A DNA stretch of 64,000 nucleotides, taken from contig NC_087065.1 of the NCBI RefSeq assembly GCF_963678635.1, positions 78,563,396 through 78,627,395 on the forward strand. Reading direction: 5' to 3'. Positions 24,441 to 34,770 of this stretch are shown here, one piece after another. Every line of letters begins with the position of its first letter. Position 1 is the stretch's first letter. The DNA comes from Symsagittifera roscoffensis. Its lineage: Eukaryota; Xenacoelomorpha; Acoela; Convolutidae. A program made the translations under genes and the position numbers. Below the pieces are notes generated by a model. It did no database searches. It was not told where the DNA came from and saw nothing but the letters and a program-made list of their open reading frames with translations.

Positions 24441-26027
24441 CTCATCCGGGGTTTAGAGAGTTTCTAGTTTTTCAACTTGTTTATTGTAGTGAACGATAGA
24501 TGGAGAGAGATTTCCTTTCCTTTGTGGTAGTTTTTTTTGAGTAGTTTGAGTAGTGACTTCTTGAAGAGCGAAGAAATGCAGTTTTTGAGCAGAGTAGAGA
24601 AAAACAGTTGTTCGTGTTCCACAAGTGGGTCTTGTTTTTATCGTGAGTCGTCTTGAGTGATTGTGTCAAGATTTTAGATCAATGCAATGATGGGTCGACC
24701 TCGTTTAGCTTAGAGCGAGAGTACGTGAAAGATGAGGTTGTTTTTTCCGAGTGAAGTGCCAAGTGACTAGGATCGGTATGTGAGATCAACATCGAGTTCG
24801 CCATTGTTCTGTTTCAATGGTTTCCTTTGCTGCGATGTTTAGTCCATACTTTAAATTCTTTGAGGGTACTGACTACGGCAATAAACCACTAGATTTTCCT
24901 TTCCAGAAATGGAATGTAATCATACTTCAAATCCTTTGAGGGTAGTGACTACGGCATCAAACCAGTAGAATTGCCATTCCAGAATTGCAATGTAATCGAG
25001 TTTTCATTTCCTTTGCTGCTCGTTTCTTTGGCTCTTAGAAATTTTTTACATTGCATTTATTCATTAACATCCTGTTAGTGAAGTCAGTTTATAGTTATGA
25101 TTTTTAATTAGTTGTTTTCGCTTAAGCGTTTTCATTTCAATCGGTCATTTTAAAAGAGTTGCTAACCCTGGAGCCATTCATATAAAAAAAACGTATCGGG
25201 GTCGTAGCACATGGTGGGGGCATGTACTTCGAGCGACAGCTTTCTGGGTGGTGAGGCCAGAGTGGGTTACAATTTCACCGTCTCCTTTGGCGAAGTCCCT
25301 TATTGTGTTTGAGTTTTTGTCTCATTTTTTCAGATATTTTTTTCTTTTTTGTTTTGGTTGTGTCCTTTTCTCACATTTAGAGTATTTTGTTGTGTTTTTT
25401 TTTGGCTTTTCAGTGTTTCACTTGTTTTCAATAAAACTTGAAAGTGGGTTTCAAAAGATCAATTTATCCAGTTTTAGTCTGGTTTGGGTACCACGGGGTT
25501 TTCTTTCTTATTCATGCTATAAAATTGTGGTTTTGTGGCGTTAGTAAGCTGCGTTGTATAGATTTAGCTTATTTTTATAATTCCTTCCAACCGGGCTAAA
25601 GGAAAGTTTTAAACGTGTGGAAGCAAGGTAGAATTGTTATCAGTTAGAGTTGAATCTTGAAATTCATTGTTTAAACGATTCTTTGCGGGCGAGTTAATGC
25701 GAATTGGTGGAAACAGTGTGTGAATTGCGGGCGAGTGAAAAGATTTCAAAAATGTATAAAAGAAGCGTTATATGAACAGATTAGTTTTTATTTCAATTTA
25801 TTTGCAAATTTGTGAAATTACAGCTTCGAATTTTACAGCTGAGTTTTTAATTTATTACTAATTTATCAAAATTTACTGCATTATTATATCAATGTCATTA
25901 TTAAAGAAAAAATTTGAAGCTTTAAAAAGAGTTTATTTTTCTTAATTCGGATTTTTTTTAGATGAATAATTGGTGAAATCTAAAAAAGGAAAGTTAGAAA
26001 CTGATAAATTATGGTGAGTGTTTTGAT
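24441..26027. other. no gene seen; short tandem duplication
   Basis: No supported coding region. A 76-bp unit with the phrase CTTTGAGGGTA(C/G)TGACTACGGC is duplicated at 24,847-25,000. A T-rich open frame at 25,248-25,544 is dominated by Phe and Leu and is probably compositional. Confidence 0.55.
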
Positions 26028-26487
26028 TTATTGATTGGTTGAAATATTTGATGCATACTTACGGAGGGTGTCATCAGTGAAAAATCCGTAGGGGAAGTTA
26101 GTGCGGATTGTGTCTGATGAAGTGAAAAAGTTTGCAAGCATATGGATGATGTTTTTATTTTGAAGTAGGGGCCAGAAATGCTCCGGCGCTCTGATGGTGT
26201 TCTTCTTAATCAAGTGAGAATTCATGACGTGTATTTTGGATTAAATTAAATAATTGAGGACTATATTTAGTTATTTGGATATATTCTAGTATAGTGACAT
26301 GAATGGGCTGTACATATTCGTGGGGGAAAATTATTGGGCGGGAGTGTTCGGCATCAAAGGATTTGTTTAGTGGGCAGAATATATACATTTGGCGAATGGG
26401 ATCATACCTACGGGAGATGCTGTGGAGATTGGTGTTTTTTATGCAGAAAGTGAATATTAGGAAAAATGGCGAAGTGCGTTTGAGTTA
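26028..26487 (-). pseudogene. decayed unidentified coding sequence
   Basis: Two adjoining minus-strand frames look like real protein broken by one frameshift: about 93 codons open from 26,487 to 26,206, then 65 codons from 26,225 to 26,028. Residue usage is mixed (His, Pro, Tyr, Phe, Cys; e.g. FPHEYVQPIHVTILEYI and APEHFWPLLQNKNIIHML), unlike the poly-Lys or poly-Phe translations of neighbouring AT-rich DNA. No family is recognised. It could be part of a retroelement or a decayed host gene. Confidence 0.35.
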
Positions 26488-27119
26488 ATGAATGTTAATC
26501 TGTGTTGTGGGTTACGTGTTGCTGTGATAGGTGCATAGTGATGTTGTATCAATTTGTATTACGTATGTGTATGTGTTAATTTTGTTCGTAACATGATTTC
26601 ATGCGAACAGTGTAAGTCACGTTCCTTAAATGTGGGGAATTGAAAAGTTAGTGCTGATTGGTTAAATTTATTAAGGTATGATTCATATGCTTTAGTATTT
26701 TTAGTGCTGTAGCGATGATGTTATCGAATTTTTTGTTAGTATTATCAAGTGAATTACATATTCATATTTAATAAAGAATTTTTCTGTTAGTTGTGGGTTA
26801 CCGTTAGGGTCGTCCTCATTTGGGGTATCTTCCATGTAGCGTGTTATTGCGTGATTGTAGTGGTTGATGCAGAGGCTAATTGCGCGTAGTGCAATGAATC
26901 TGTTAGGTGTTTGGTTAAGTCTGATTGTAATGAATAGTAGTATGCATATAGTACACTATGATGAGGGGGTTGTCATACATGGATGAACATTAGGTATAAA
27001 TCATAATTATCACCATGTATTATCTGACAACCAATGGTCACCATGTAAAAATCCTAATTGTCACCATGTTTTATTTTATGAATAAATATCCTCAAGTAAA
27101 GGTTCGATATATTATTGAG

Positions 27120-28209
27120 TACTCCCACTGAACATGTTTGGTGTTGGAAAAGATTTGTTAAATTTTCGTTCCAATAACAAGCAGGGTGCAGAAGCACTGA
27201 AGACGTTGACGGACAGGAATCAAGTATTGGCAGCATCAAGAACCCTAAGGTTCAGATCCGACGTTCCAAAACCGATAATTAATTGCTTTCGGATCCATCT
27301 AAAGTAGAGGTATTTAGCAAAACGCTAGACAAGAGATCCGGCCTACAAATGTTCAGAGCATTCAACGAACATATCGTATAACTTTCCGAAAATGAACACA
27401 CGACAGCGTCGGGTAAAGTCATCCGGAACAACCATACACCATATAGTTTGAAAAGTATTTCCCTTTCAGGCAAACAGAGTTCATCAAAGACAACCTCTCA
27501 GAAAAAGACAAAGAGGCCTAAAGTACAGGATAGTACAACGACGTCGCAAAATGTTTCAACCCACGACGAGCAAGTTTTTGAATAAAACACACTCTTGCCA
27601 CCATCTACACAGCTACCATTTCGTCTGAGGAAAATCTCCCCCAAGTCAACCTTGAGAACATCAGCACCAGACCAACCATCTCTCTCAGGGACAAAAACGA
27701 GACCGGCCAGCACTCCAGTTGTAGATATGTCGTTGTCATCGTCCACCACCGGAGGGCGATTCCACCACCTGATCACGTACTCTTTCCCGGCTCAGATCGT
27801 GACAAAGCATTACCACCTAAATCGGCAAACCTCTCGCTAACTATAGTCCAAACCGAAACTATAGGAACAAGTGCACTAGATCCGTCTAAGCCAACAGGGA
27901 CTGGAAAGGCCACCTCATCCCAGAAACTAATACAGACAGATACAGCCCCACTTGATGCACCGACGAGTTCAACCTCGAGATCAAAAGTAACTGAAATACA
28001 GGCCGTGATACCGGTTTCGTCGGAGGGGTGATTAGATACTCAGCCCATCAATTCGTCAAGAGCCTCAACAAGGCAAGATGAAGGCCTCCAAGCAAAAGAA
28101 ACCGAAAACAAAGAACCCCTCGCCAGACTCAGACGACATTGAAGACGACTCAGCTTCTAACTCTTCGAGGATTCCAGGAAGGCCGAAGAGACAAACACAA
28201 TTTTACTGA
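27120..28209 (+). pseudogene. decayed Ser/Thr/Pro/Lys-rich coding region
   Basis: The base composition here is more balanced than its surroundings. Plus-strand frames chain together with small shifts: an open stretch at about 27,135-27,300 (LLNFRSNNKQGAEALKTLTD), a second at 27,280-27,585 with two TAA stops (KQSSSKTTSQKKTKRPK), a 149-codon frame without ATG or stop from 27,582 to 28,031, and a short ATG-started ORF at 28,078-28,209. Ser/Thr-rich, basic and low in hydrophobics, it resembles a disordered chromatin- or nucleic-acid-associated protein. No family is recognised. Confidence 0.4.
28078..28209 (+). CDS. 43-aa basic/acidic ORF with AT-hook-like motif
   Basis: ATG to TGA, 43 residues. 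It has a Lys-rich start (KASKQKKPKTK), an acidic Ser-Asp middle (SDDIEDDSAS) and the phrase RIPGRPKRQTQ, which resembles the AT-hook core (GRPK flanked by basic residues) that binds the minor groove of AT-rich DNA. It is probably the last fragment of the decayed coding region upstream rather than an independent gene. Confidence 0.3.
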   Translation: MKASKQKKPKTKNPSPDSDDIEDDSASNSSRIPGRPKRQTQFY

Positions 28210-28951
28210 AGCCCCCTCAGCCATGCGGTGATTCTCAGAAAGAAAATTACCATCAGAAAGAGATTTCTCAGAATCAACATATTTCCCCGTCTCGTAAAAC
28301 TTCGTCCAACAAAGAAACCATTTCGGGGTATCTCTCTTCATCTATATCGTCTCCAAAAAAATCATGAGGGTATTCAAAAAAATCATTTAAAAAGGAGTAA
28401 AAAGTAAATTGAAATCTGAAAATTGGAATTGAGATTTGATTCTGAAACTTTAAGCTTTGAATTGTGAAAAGATTTTTGCCAGTGCTATGATTATAACAAG
28501 GGGGAAATGTTGTTTGGCAAAGAAGGTCATGTCTAGCCGTGACCAATTAGTTTGTGTGTAATCACTTAGAGTGTTAGAGTCTCCCATAAGAACCACACTT
28601 GTTGTCTCAAGCTTCCCACTCTTATCTGGAAACCGTTGGAAGGTTACAGTAATTGTCAAGCTTTTTATATAAGAAACTAATCTACATTTACTAATTTCAA
28701 GTCTTAATTACGAAATTTTTAGTTTTATTTAACCTAGTTTACTGGATAGATAGGTTGGCAATTCACAAAGTACTACATTACTGTTTAAATATAAATTAGA
28801 TTGTTGATAATTAAATGAATTTCGTTTCGATTCAATATATGTATTGTTTACTGTTGAGAAAATTAGGTATGTTCTGTATGTCCAGTCATTGGGTGTAACT
28901 TAGAACTAATCTGACAGATATCGAGTTTTTGTTTCAAGTCTTGTTATGTCA
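28210..28951. other. no gene firmly supported
   Basis: Overlapping short minus-strand frames occur at 28,150-28,659. One contains the phrase VVLMGDSNTL, which looks like the first block of GDSL/SGNH hydrolases, but no other blocks follow. The rest is AT-rich and empty. Confidence 0.4.
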
Positions 28952-29094
28952 TATCCCGTACCGAACTTTTTGGCCATAATCATATCTGATCATTGTAAAA
29001 TCATGCAAACTTCATGTCTGTAACAGATGTGCAGCATGTCTATATTCGGCATGCACATACCTGCATCAGACATGCATCAGGTGTGCTAACTGAA

Positions 29095-29393
29095 GATATG
29101 CTCACACCTGCAGCATGCATGATCATGCCTGAACTGAACATGCTCACACCTGCAGAATACATGATCATACCTGAACTAAACATGCTCATATCTGCAGGAT
29201 ACATGATCATGCCTGAACCGAATATGCTCACACCTGCAGGATACATGATCATGCCTGAACTGAATATGCTCACACCTGCAGGATACATGATCATGCCTGA
29301 ACTGAATATGCTCCTGCAGGATACATTATCATACCTGAACCAAACATGCTCACATCTGCAGGATACATGACCATGCCTGAACCGAATATGCTC
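29095..29393. repeat. 42-bp minisatellite, about 7 units
   Basis: The unit contains ATGCTCACACCTGCAGGATA followed by CATGATCATGCCTGAAC. The length of 42 bp is a multiple of three, so both strands stay open and translate as repeats (plus strand NMLTPAGYMIMPEL). One unit near 29,308 is 4 bp shorter, which breaks the plus-strand frame. The plus-strand ORF at 29,014-29,370 is a by-product of the repeat and not a supported gene. Confidence 0.9.
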
Positions 29394-30419
29394 AAATCGT
29401 TATCTTCAGTATTATAAGATAATTAAAGAAATGGTTAAATTGTAACAACATCATAAACTCAGCTTGATGATGTGACACTTTACTTCAAACTTTTAGTTTT
29501 TTTTTCAGATTTTTTCTGACATCGGTGATGTTTTTTGTTGAAATTTACTGTAGTGGGTAGATGCATCTTTCTTTAATTGCAAGCAGGGAGTCGTTGGTAG
29601 CGGGGCGTGTGGATATTTTTCTCTGTTTTCTGTCAACATAAAACTAATTGTTAGTCAAAACTTCAGCACTTACGTATATTTTTCATTACTACGTATCGTT
29701 TTTTTGTGTTGTTTTTGTTTGTTAGATTTTGCATTTTTTTTTGTTTTTAATTTAATTTTTGGCTTAATTTGTGAGTTTGTTTGTCGATTCAGATGAGCTC
29801 AGAAGTTATAAGTGACTGACATCAAAAAAAAGATTGACAAAGCGCTTCAAATTATTTTTTAATCTTTCAGAAAATTTTAGATCCTCTTCTGAATATGATA
29901 CTTTTTTGACAGCCATTCGAATAGAAAAAGATACTAAAACTACCAGGTTTTGAGTAATTTTTGCTTATTTTATTAAAATTTCATATAAAAAAGCTAAGTA
30001 TTAGCCTAAAAATTTGATTCTTTTGTAGAATCAAATAAATTTGAGTAATCGAAGTGGTCACACAATCTCTAGGGGAGGAGCTTAAACCATTCGACTTTTC
30101 ATGCTTTTCATGAAAAGATAATTATCGTTTTTTACGTTATCGTTTTTACGATAACTTTAATATCACAGAAAAACGACTAAGGAAAAAGAATAGTTAACTT
30201 CTTAAAATTTCCCTCCAACCCCTATGGTTTCTACTAAAAAAGTTTCACCCCTATAATGAAAAGCAGTAAATTAGCACTAGAGCGTTCTTTATATTTCGAA
30301 TATTGCATCATACGGACTGGTCGAAATTTCGAATGAGTTAGTTTTTTATCAGTTATCCCCGGCTTTCTTGGCCACGGCAGGGGCATATTTAAGTGGTTGC
30401 GGGGATGCGGACGTTCCCC

Positions 30420-30494
30420 TCCTCAGGGATTCGACCACCTGCCGACCCAAAGGGTCCGCCTTGTTACTTTTTAAGAATTCCATTTTTGGCCGAC
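30420..30494 (-). mobile_element. tRNA-related SINE head, copy 1
   Basis: On the minus strand, a 75-bp segment matches 45,811-45,882 almost base for base in its second half (GACCCTTTGGGTCGGCAGG, then TGGTCGAATCCCTGA). The TGGTCGAATCC part resembles a tRNA B box and the upstream GGCCAAAAATGG an A box. This is the pol III promoter layout of a tRNA-derived SINE. The downstream GGACGT(T/C) segment is also shared. Confidence 0.6.
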
Positions 30495-30564
30495 GGACCT
30501 AAAATTTTTCTAAAGGCACCTCCGGCGCCAATATGTACTAACTTTGATTAAAAACTTCTGAAAA

Positions 30565-30800
30565 ACAGCTTATTTGCCATAACTGATTTGTTGCAACGAG
30601 CAAAAAATATCCTTTTTTACTTTGTATGCCGTGTGGGGGGATGATTTTCATTAAAAAAAAATTAAAATTTTAGAAAAAAAAATTTTCATTTTGTTTAATT
30701 TCGTTTAATTTTTGAATGTTATTACTGCTCCAGAAACCTTAAAAGGCAGTCGGAACATTCAGGGCTTTGCCCTCATGCGAGCAGTTTTGTCTGTTTTAAC
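30565..30800 (-). repeat. dispersed repeat, inverted relative to 44,095-44,320
   Basis: Its reverse complement matches 44,095-44,320, including AGCCCTGAATGTTCCGACTG and CCTTTTAAGG, and at the other end GTGTGG(A/G)GGGATG with TTTGCCATAA. A shorter related piece lies at 44,668-44,710. It is a dispersed repeat family of about 230 bp. Confidence 0.8.
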
Positions 30801-30865
30801 TTCACTTTGTTACAATTTACTTGCATCACTTCAAATAAATGCTCAACAAATAAAATTAGACAAAA

Positions 30866-31150
30866 ATCATGCGTTAAAAAAGTAGTCGCATATTTGTTGT
30901 TAATTTATTCATTGAGATTAATAGTATCAACCAATCAAATCTTTTTAATTTAATCGCAATTAATGTGGCTACTGGTTTGCGAAAATTTAAAGATTTTTAT
31001 GTTCCAATCAAATTTTGCAGAAATCATGCGTTAAAAAGTAGTCGCACAATTGTTGTTAATTTATTCAATGAGATTAATAGTATAAACCAATCAAATCTTT
31101 TTAATTTATTTGCAATTATTGCGGCTACTGGTTCGCAAAAATTGAAGGAT
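30866..31150. repeat. 157-bp tandem duplication
   Basis: ATCATGCGTTAAAAA(A)GTAGTCGCA recurs at 30,866 and 31,023, and similarity continues through the phrases ACCAATCAAATCTTTTTAAT and GGCTACTGGTT. An apparent ORF at 30,965-31,255 spans the second unit and is not supported as a gene. Confidence 0.85.
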
Positions 31151-31679
31151 TATTGGCCAAAAAATTTTGTGACGAATTGCTTTAATTATAGTTCAAACCG
31201 GGGATATTTAGTTTTTTCGACTATCCCTCCCGTTGACCCCCTGAAACTAACCTGACGTCCTCTTTTTTGGGATGTAGATACGACATAATTTCCTTCATTA
31301 GAAGATGGTTGGCTCGAGGAAGTAAATTTGGATAAACTCATTTCGAACAAAATCTGAAAAAGTGAAATTTTAACAACAAAGACCAATTAGTCAAGATACG
31401 CGAAGTAATGTGTAAATAAATATGAATTTGTCAAGTTTTCAGTCAGGCGTTATCATGTCTGCGGCAGGCATGAACATGTTTCACTCAGGTCTGATCATGT
31501 AAGATCCAGGTACGACCATGTCTGTAGAAAAATACGCATGCTCACTTGTGAACAGCCCTGCATAATGGGGGAACAGTCCTGAGAATATTCTCTCCCCTGC
31601 TAAATGGATGATCAGCCGTGAAATGGCACAAAAAGTTCAGTACGGGATAGTTTATATGTAATTGAAATGTACAATTTTG

Positions 31680-34600
31680 AATTGGGTTTTTGTTTTGTCA
31701 GTTCGAACAAGAACATTTTTCTAACTTCTGCTGCAATCGTTTTTTAGCTGATTAGTATTCCTTGTGAATGTTTTGTTGACAAAATTGTTCTATCATTGGG
31801 GTTTTTGACTTCTTTTTGATTTTCAGTTCTGCATAAGCACTTGCTGTGATCTGTATTTAGTTTTTGTTTTGATTTTAAATGAGTTTTTTTGGACGTTTAA
31901 ATCGTTGTTAGACGCTTTTTGTTTTTTCTTGATTTCGTTGGTTTTATTGTAACTAAATCTACTATATATTCAACAAGATGTCAAATAATGTTTGTCTTTG
32001 ATTTAGGTCTAAAAACAATTTTACACTCTTATTCAGAATTATTTGTTATCAAATTGAGGTTGAAGAACTACTGATTGTTTAATTATGTTTTTAGTTTTTA
32101 AGTTTACTACTTTTGCTCTTGAAAAAGATTGCTGTAGTTTATACTTAACTCATTAAGTTGTTTCGAATAGAGCTAGTATGTGCAATGTTTTGACATCAAG
32201 TTGAGTTATTAATAAACAGTTTGCTCTTTTTCGATTTGAAAACTTAAAAAAGTTTTGTTAGATTATGATAACAGAAAAGAATCTGAAATTATATCGATCT
32301 GCTTTTTAATAAGGTTTATTGAATGTTCCGGTACCGAAAATTTTAAATGAGAAGGGGATACGAATGAGAAAGTTTGATACGTTATTTAAATGTTTTTTTC
32401 CTAATAATATTTTAAGGGATTAGCCTCCAAAAAGTTAAAATAACTTGGCGTCAAATTCTACTTTAGAAAATGGTCGGCCAAAAATCGGTGTTGAAAAGTA
32501 GTGCCAAGGGAAAAAGGGTACATTTTGGGCGGCGTGGTTCTCGAAATCCCTGAATCGCTCCCTGGTTGTGATTTTTACTACAAAAATCATCTCAGGGTTT
32601 CCATAGGTCTCAAAAAAACTGCACTCTCAATTAACTTGATCGGTTTTTTCCGACCGTTGAAAATGAAGAGGAATTTGGTATTTGGATTGATATTGTTTCT
32701 TTTTGAATAAATTCAGGTGGTACAAAGGTTTATCAGAAAGTTTTCAGTGATATATCAAACTAAACAACTTTCAATTCTGAGTCGATCACTTTTTTAAGTT
32801 TACGACAAATAGCGTTGAGAACAATTTTCGTCAAGAAATTCTGGTAAGAAACTTAGGAGTTTTTAGCTTTGGGCAAAAAACGGAAGCGAGCAGGTTTATT
32901 ATAGGTTGATAAGGCGGGGCTAACTTTTTTAAACCCTGAAAAAATAAGCTTTTCTTCAGCGCAATTCGTTTTTGAGGATTTTCTAACGCCATCTTGGGAA
33001 TGAAAATTTTAAAAAACTCAAAAAATTATCCTGTTAATAAATTAAATAAAAATGTTTAGTTTTTTGTGAGAACCTGATGGAGAAAAATTTTTGCTATTTG
33101 CCCAGCTACTACTTACCTATGTTCCATAATTGTTTTCATAATTTGGATTTTTTTCCCATATGTGATGGTTGCACTAGATGAGATGGGAACAACGCCGTTT
33201 ATCTCATAGAGTGATTTCAGATACTCTACAACGTCTGTTTGTCTCGTTATCTCTTTTGGCTAAATGTTTGTAGCTGATTAAAATTCCGTGTGGATTTTTT
33301 ATTGACAAGAGAGTTGTATATTGTAAACTTTTGAATTCTTTTTTTTAGTTCAGCGCAAGTACTTGCTTTTGCTTGTTTTTATCATCCCTTTCTATGTTAT
33401 TTTTCTTTGTTTTTGAAATTATCAATTGAGTTATTTGGACGTCTAATTCCTTTTTAAGCTTTTTTGAGTTTCTTGGTTTCGTTCGGAGTTAGCTTATTGT
33501 AAAAAAAATCTAGTATTTATTCAACAAGGTGTCAAATAATGTATGTCTTTGATTTAGGTGTCTAAAAACAAATTTACACTCTTATTCAGAATGATTTGTT
33601 ATCAGATTGAGGTTGAAGAACTACTGATTGTTTAATTATGTTTTTAGTTTTTAAGTTTACTACTTTTGCTATTGAAAAAAATTGCTGTAGTTTATACTTA
33701 ACTCATTAGGTTGTTTCGAATAGAGCTAGTATGTGCGATGTTTTGACATCAAGTTGAGTTATTAATAAACAGTTTGCCTCTTTTTCGATTTGAAAATTTA
33801 AAAAAATTTTGTGCACTATGAATTACGATAACAGAAAAGAATCTGAAATTATATCGATCTACTTTTTAATAAGGTTTATTGAACGTTCCGGCGCCGAAAA
33901 TTTTAAATGAGAAGGGGATACGAATGAGAAAGTTTGATACGTTACTTAAATGTTTTTTCCTAATAACCTTTTAAAGGATTAGCCTCCAAAAAATTAATAT
34001 AACTTGGCGTCAAATTCTACTTTAGAAAATGGTCGGCCAAAAATAGGTGTTGTAAAGTAGTGCCAAGGGAAAAAGGGTACAGTTTGGGCGGCGTGGCTCT
34101 CGAAATCCCTGAATCGCTCCTCGGTTGCGATTTTACTACAAAAATCATCTCAGGGTTTCCATAGGTCTCAAAAAAACTGCACTCTCAATTAACTCGATCG
34201 GTTTTTTCCGACCGTTGAAAATGAAGAGGAATTTGGTATTTGGATTGATATTGTTTCTTTTTGAGCAAATTCAGGTGTTACAAAGGTTTACCAGAACGTT
34301 TTCAGTGATATATCAAACTAAACAACTTTCAATTCTGAGTCGATCACTTTTTTAAGTTTTCGACAAATAGCGTTGAGATCATTTTTCGTCAAGAATTTCT
34401 GGTGAGATACTTAGGAATTTTTAACTTTGGGCAATAAACGGAAGCGAGCATAGGTTTAAACCCTGAAAAAATAAGCTGATCTTTAGCGCAATTCGTTTTC
34501 GAGGATTTTTTAACGCCATCTTGGGAATGAAAAATTTAAAAAACTCAAAAAAAGAATCCTGTTAATAAATTAAATAAAAATATTTAGTTTTTTTTTGAGA

Positions 34601-34770
34601 ATCTGATGGAGAAAAGTTTTTGCTATTTGCCCAGCTACTACTTACCTTTGTTCCAAAATTGTTTTCATAATTTGGATTTTTTTCCCAGATGTGATGGTTG
34701 CACTAGATGAGATGTGAACAATGCCGTTTATCTCATAGAGTGATTTCAGATATTCTACACCGTCTGTTTG
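31680..34770. repeat. two long tandem units of about 1.55 kb
   Basis: Corresponding points such as CTTGGCGTCAAATTCTAC lie at 32,443 and 34,003, about 1560 bp apart. Similarity is about 90% over the whole unit, including CTCAGGGTTTCCATAGGTCT and CGACCGTTGAAAATGAAGAG. Each unit ends with the LTR-3'-like segment found in the 740-bp repeats. Small ORFs at 32,501 and 34,125 are translations of the repeat and not genes. Confidence 0.9.

Larger units (their letters stand above)
28952..31649. mobile_element. 2.7-kb TIR element with subterminal repeats
   Basis: The left end (TATCCCGTACCGAACTTTTT) and the reverse complement of the right end (TATCCCGTACTGAACTTTTT) match at all but one position. The similarity continues inward over a related GATCAT-containing segment. 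Both ends carry palindromic CATG/GATCATG-rich sequence: a regular 42-bp minisatellite on the left and a degenerate version at 31,440-31,600. No transposase is visible; the interior holds a SINE, a dispersed repeat and a 157-bp duplication. It is either a large non-autonomous element or a nest of elements. Confidence 0.6.

Noticed and set aside
25248-25544. 98-codon ORF
   Set aside because: Phe/Leu-dominated translation of T-rich DNA, with no motif.
28450-28659. GDSL/SGNH hydrolase
   Set aside because: Only the GDSN-like phrase is present, with none of the other family blocks.
29014-29370. Repeat protein encoded by the 42-bp minisatellite
   Set aside because: Both strands are open simply because 42 is a multiple of three. 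There is no promoter or extension beyond the repeat.
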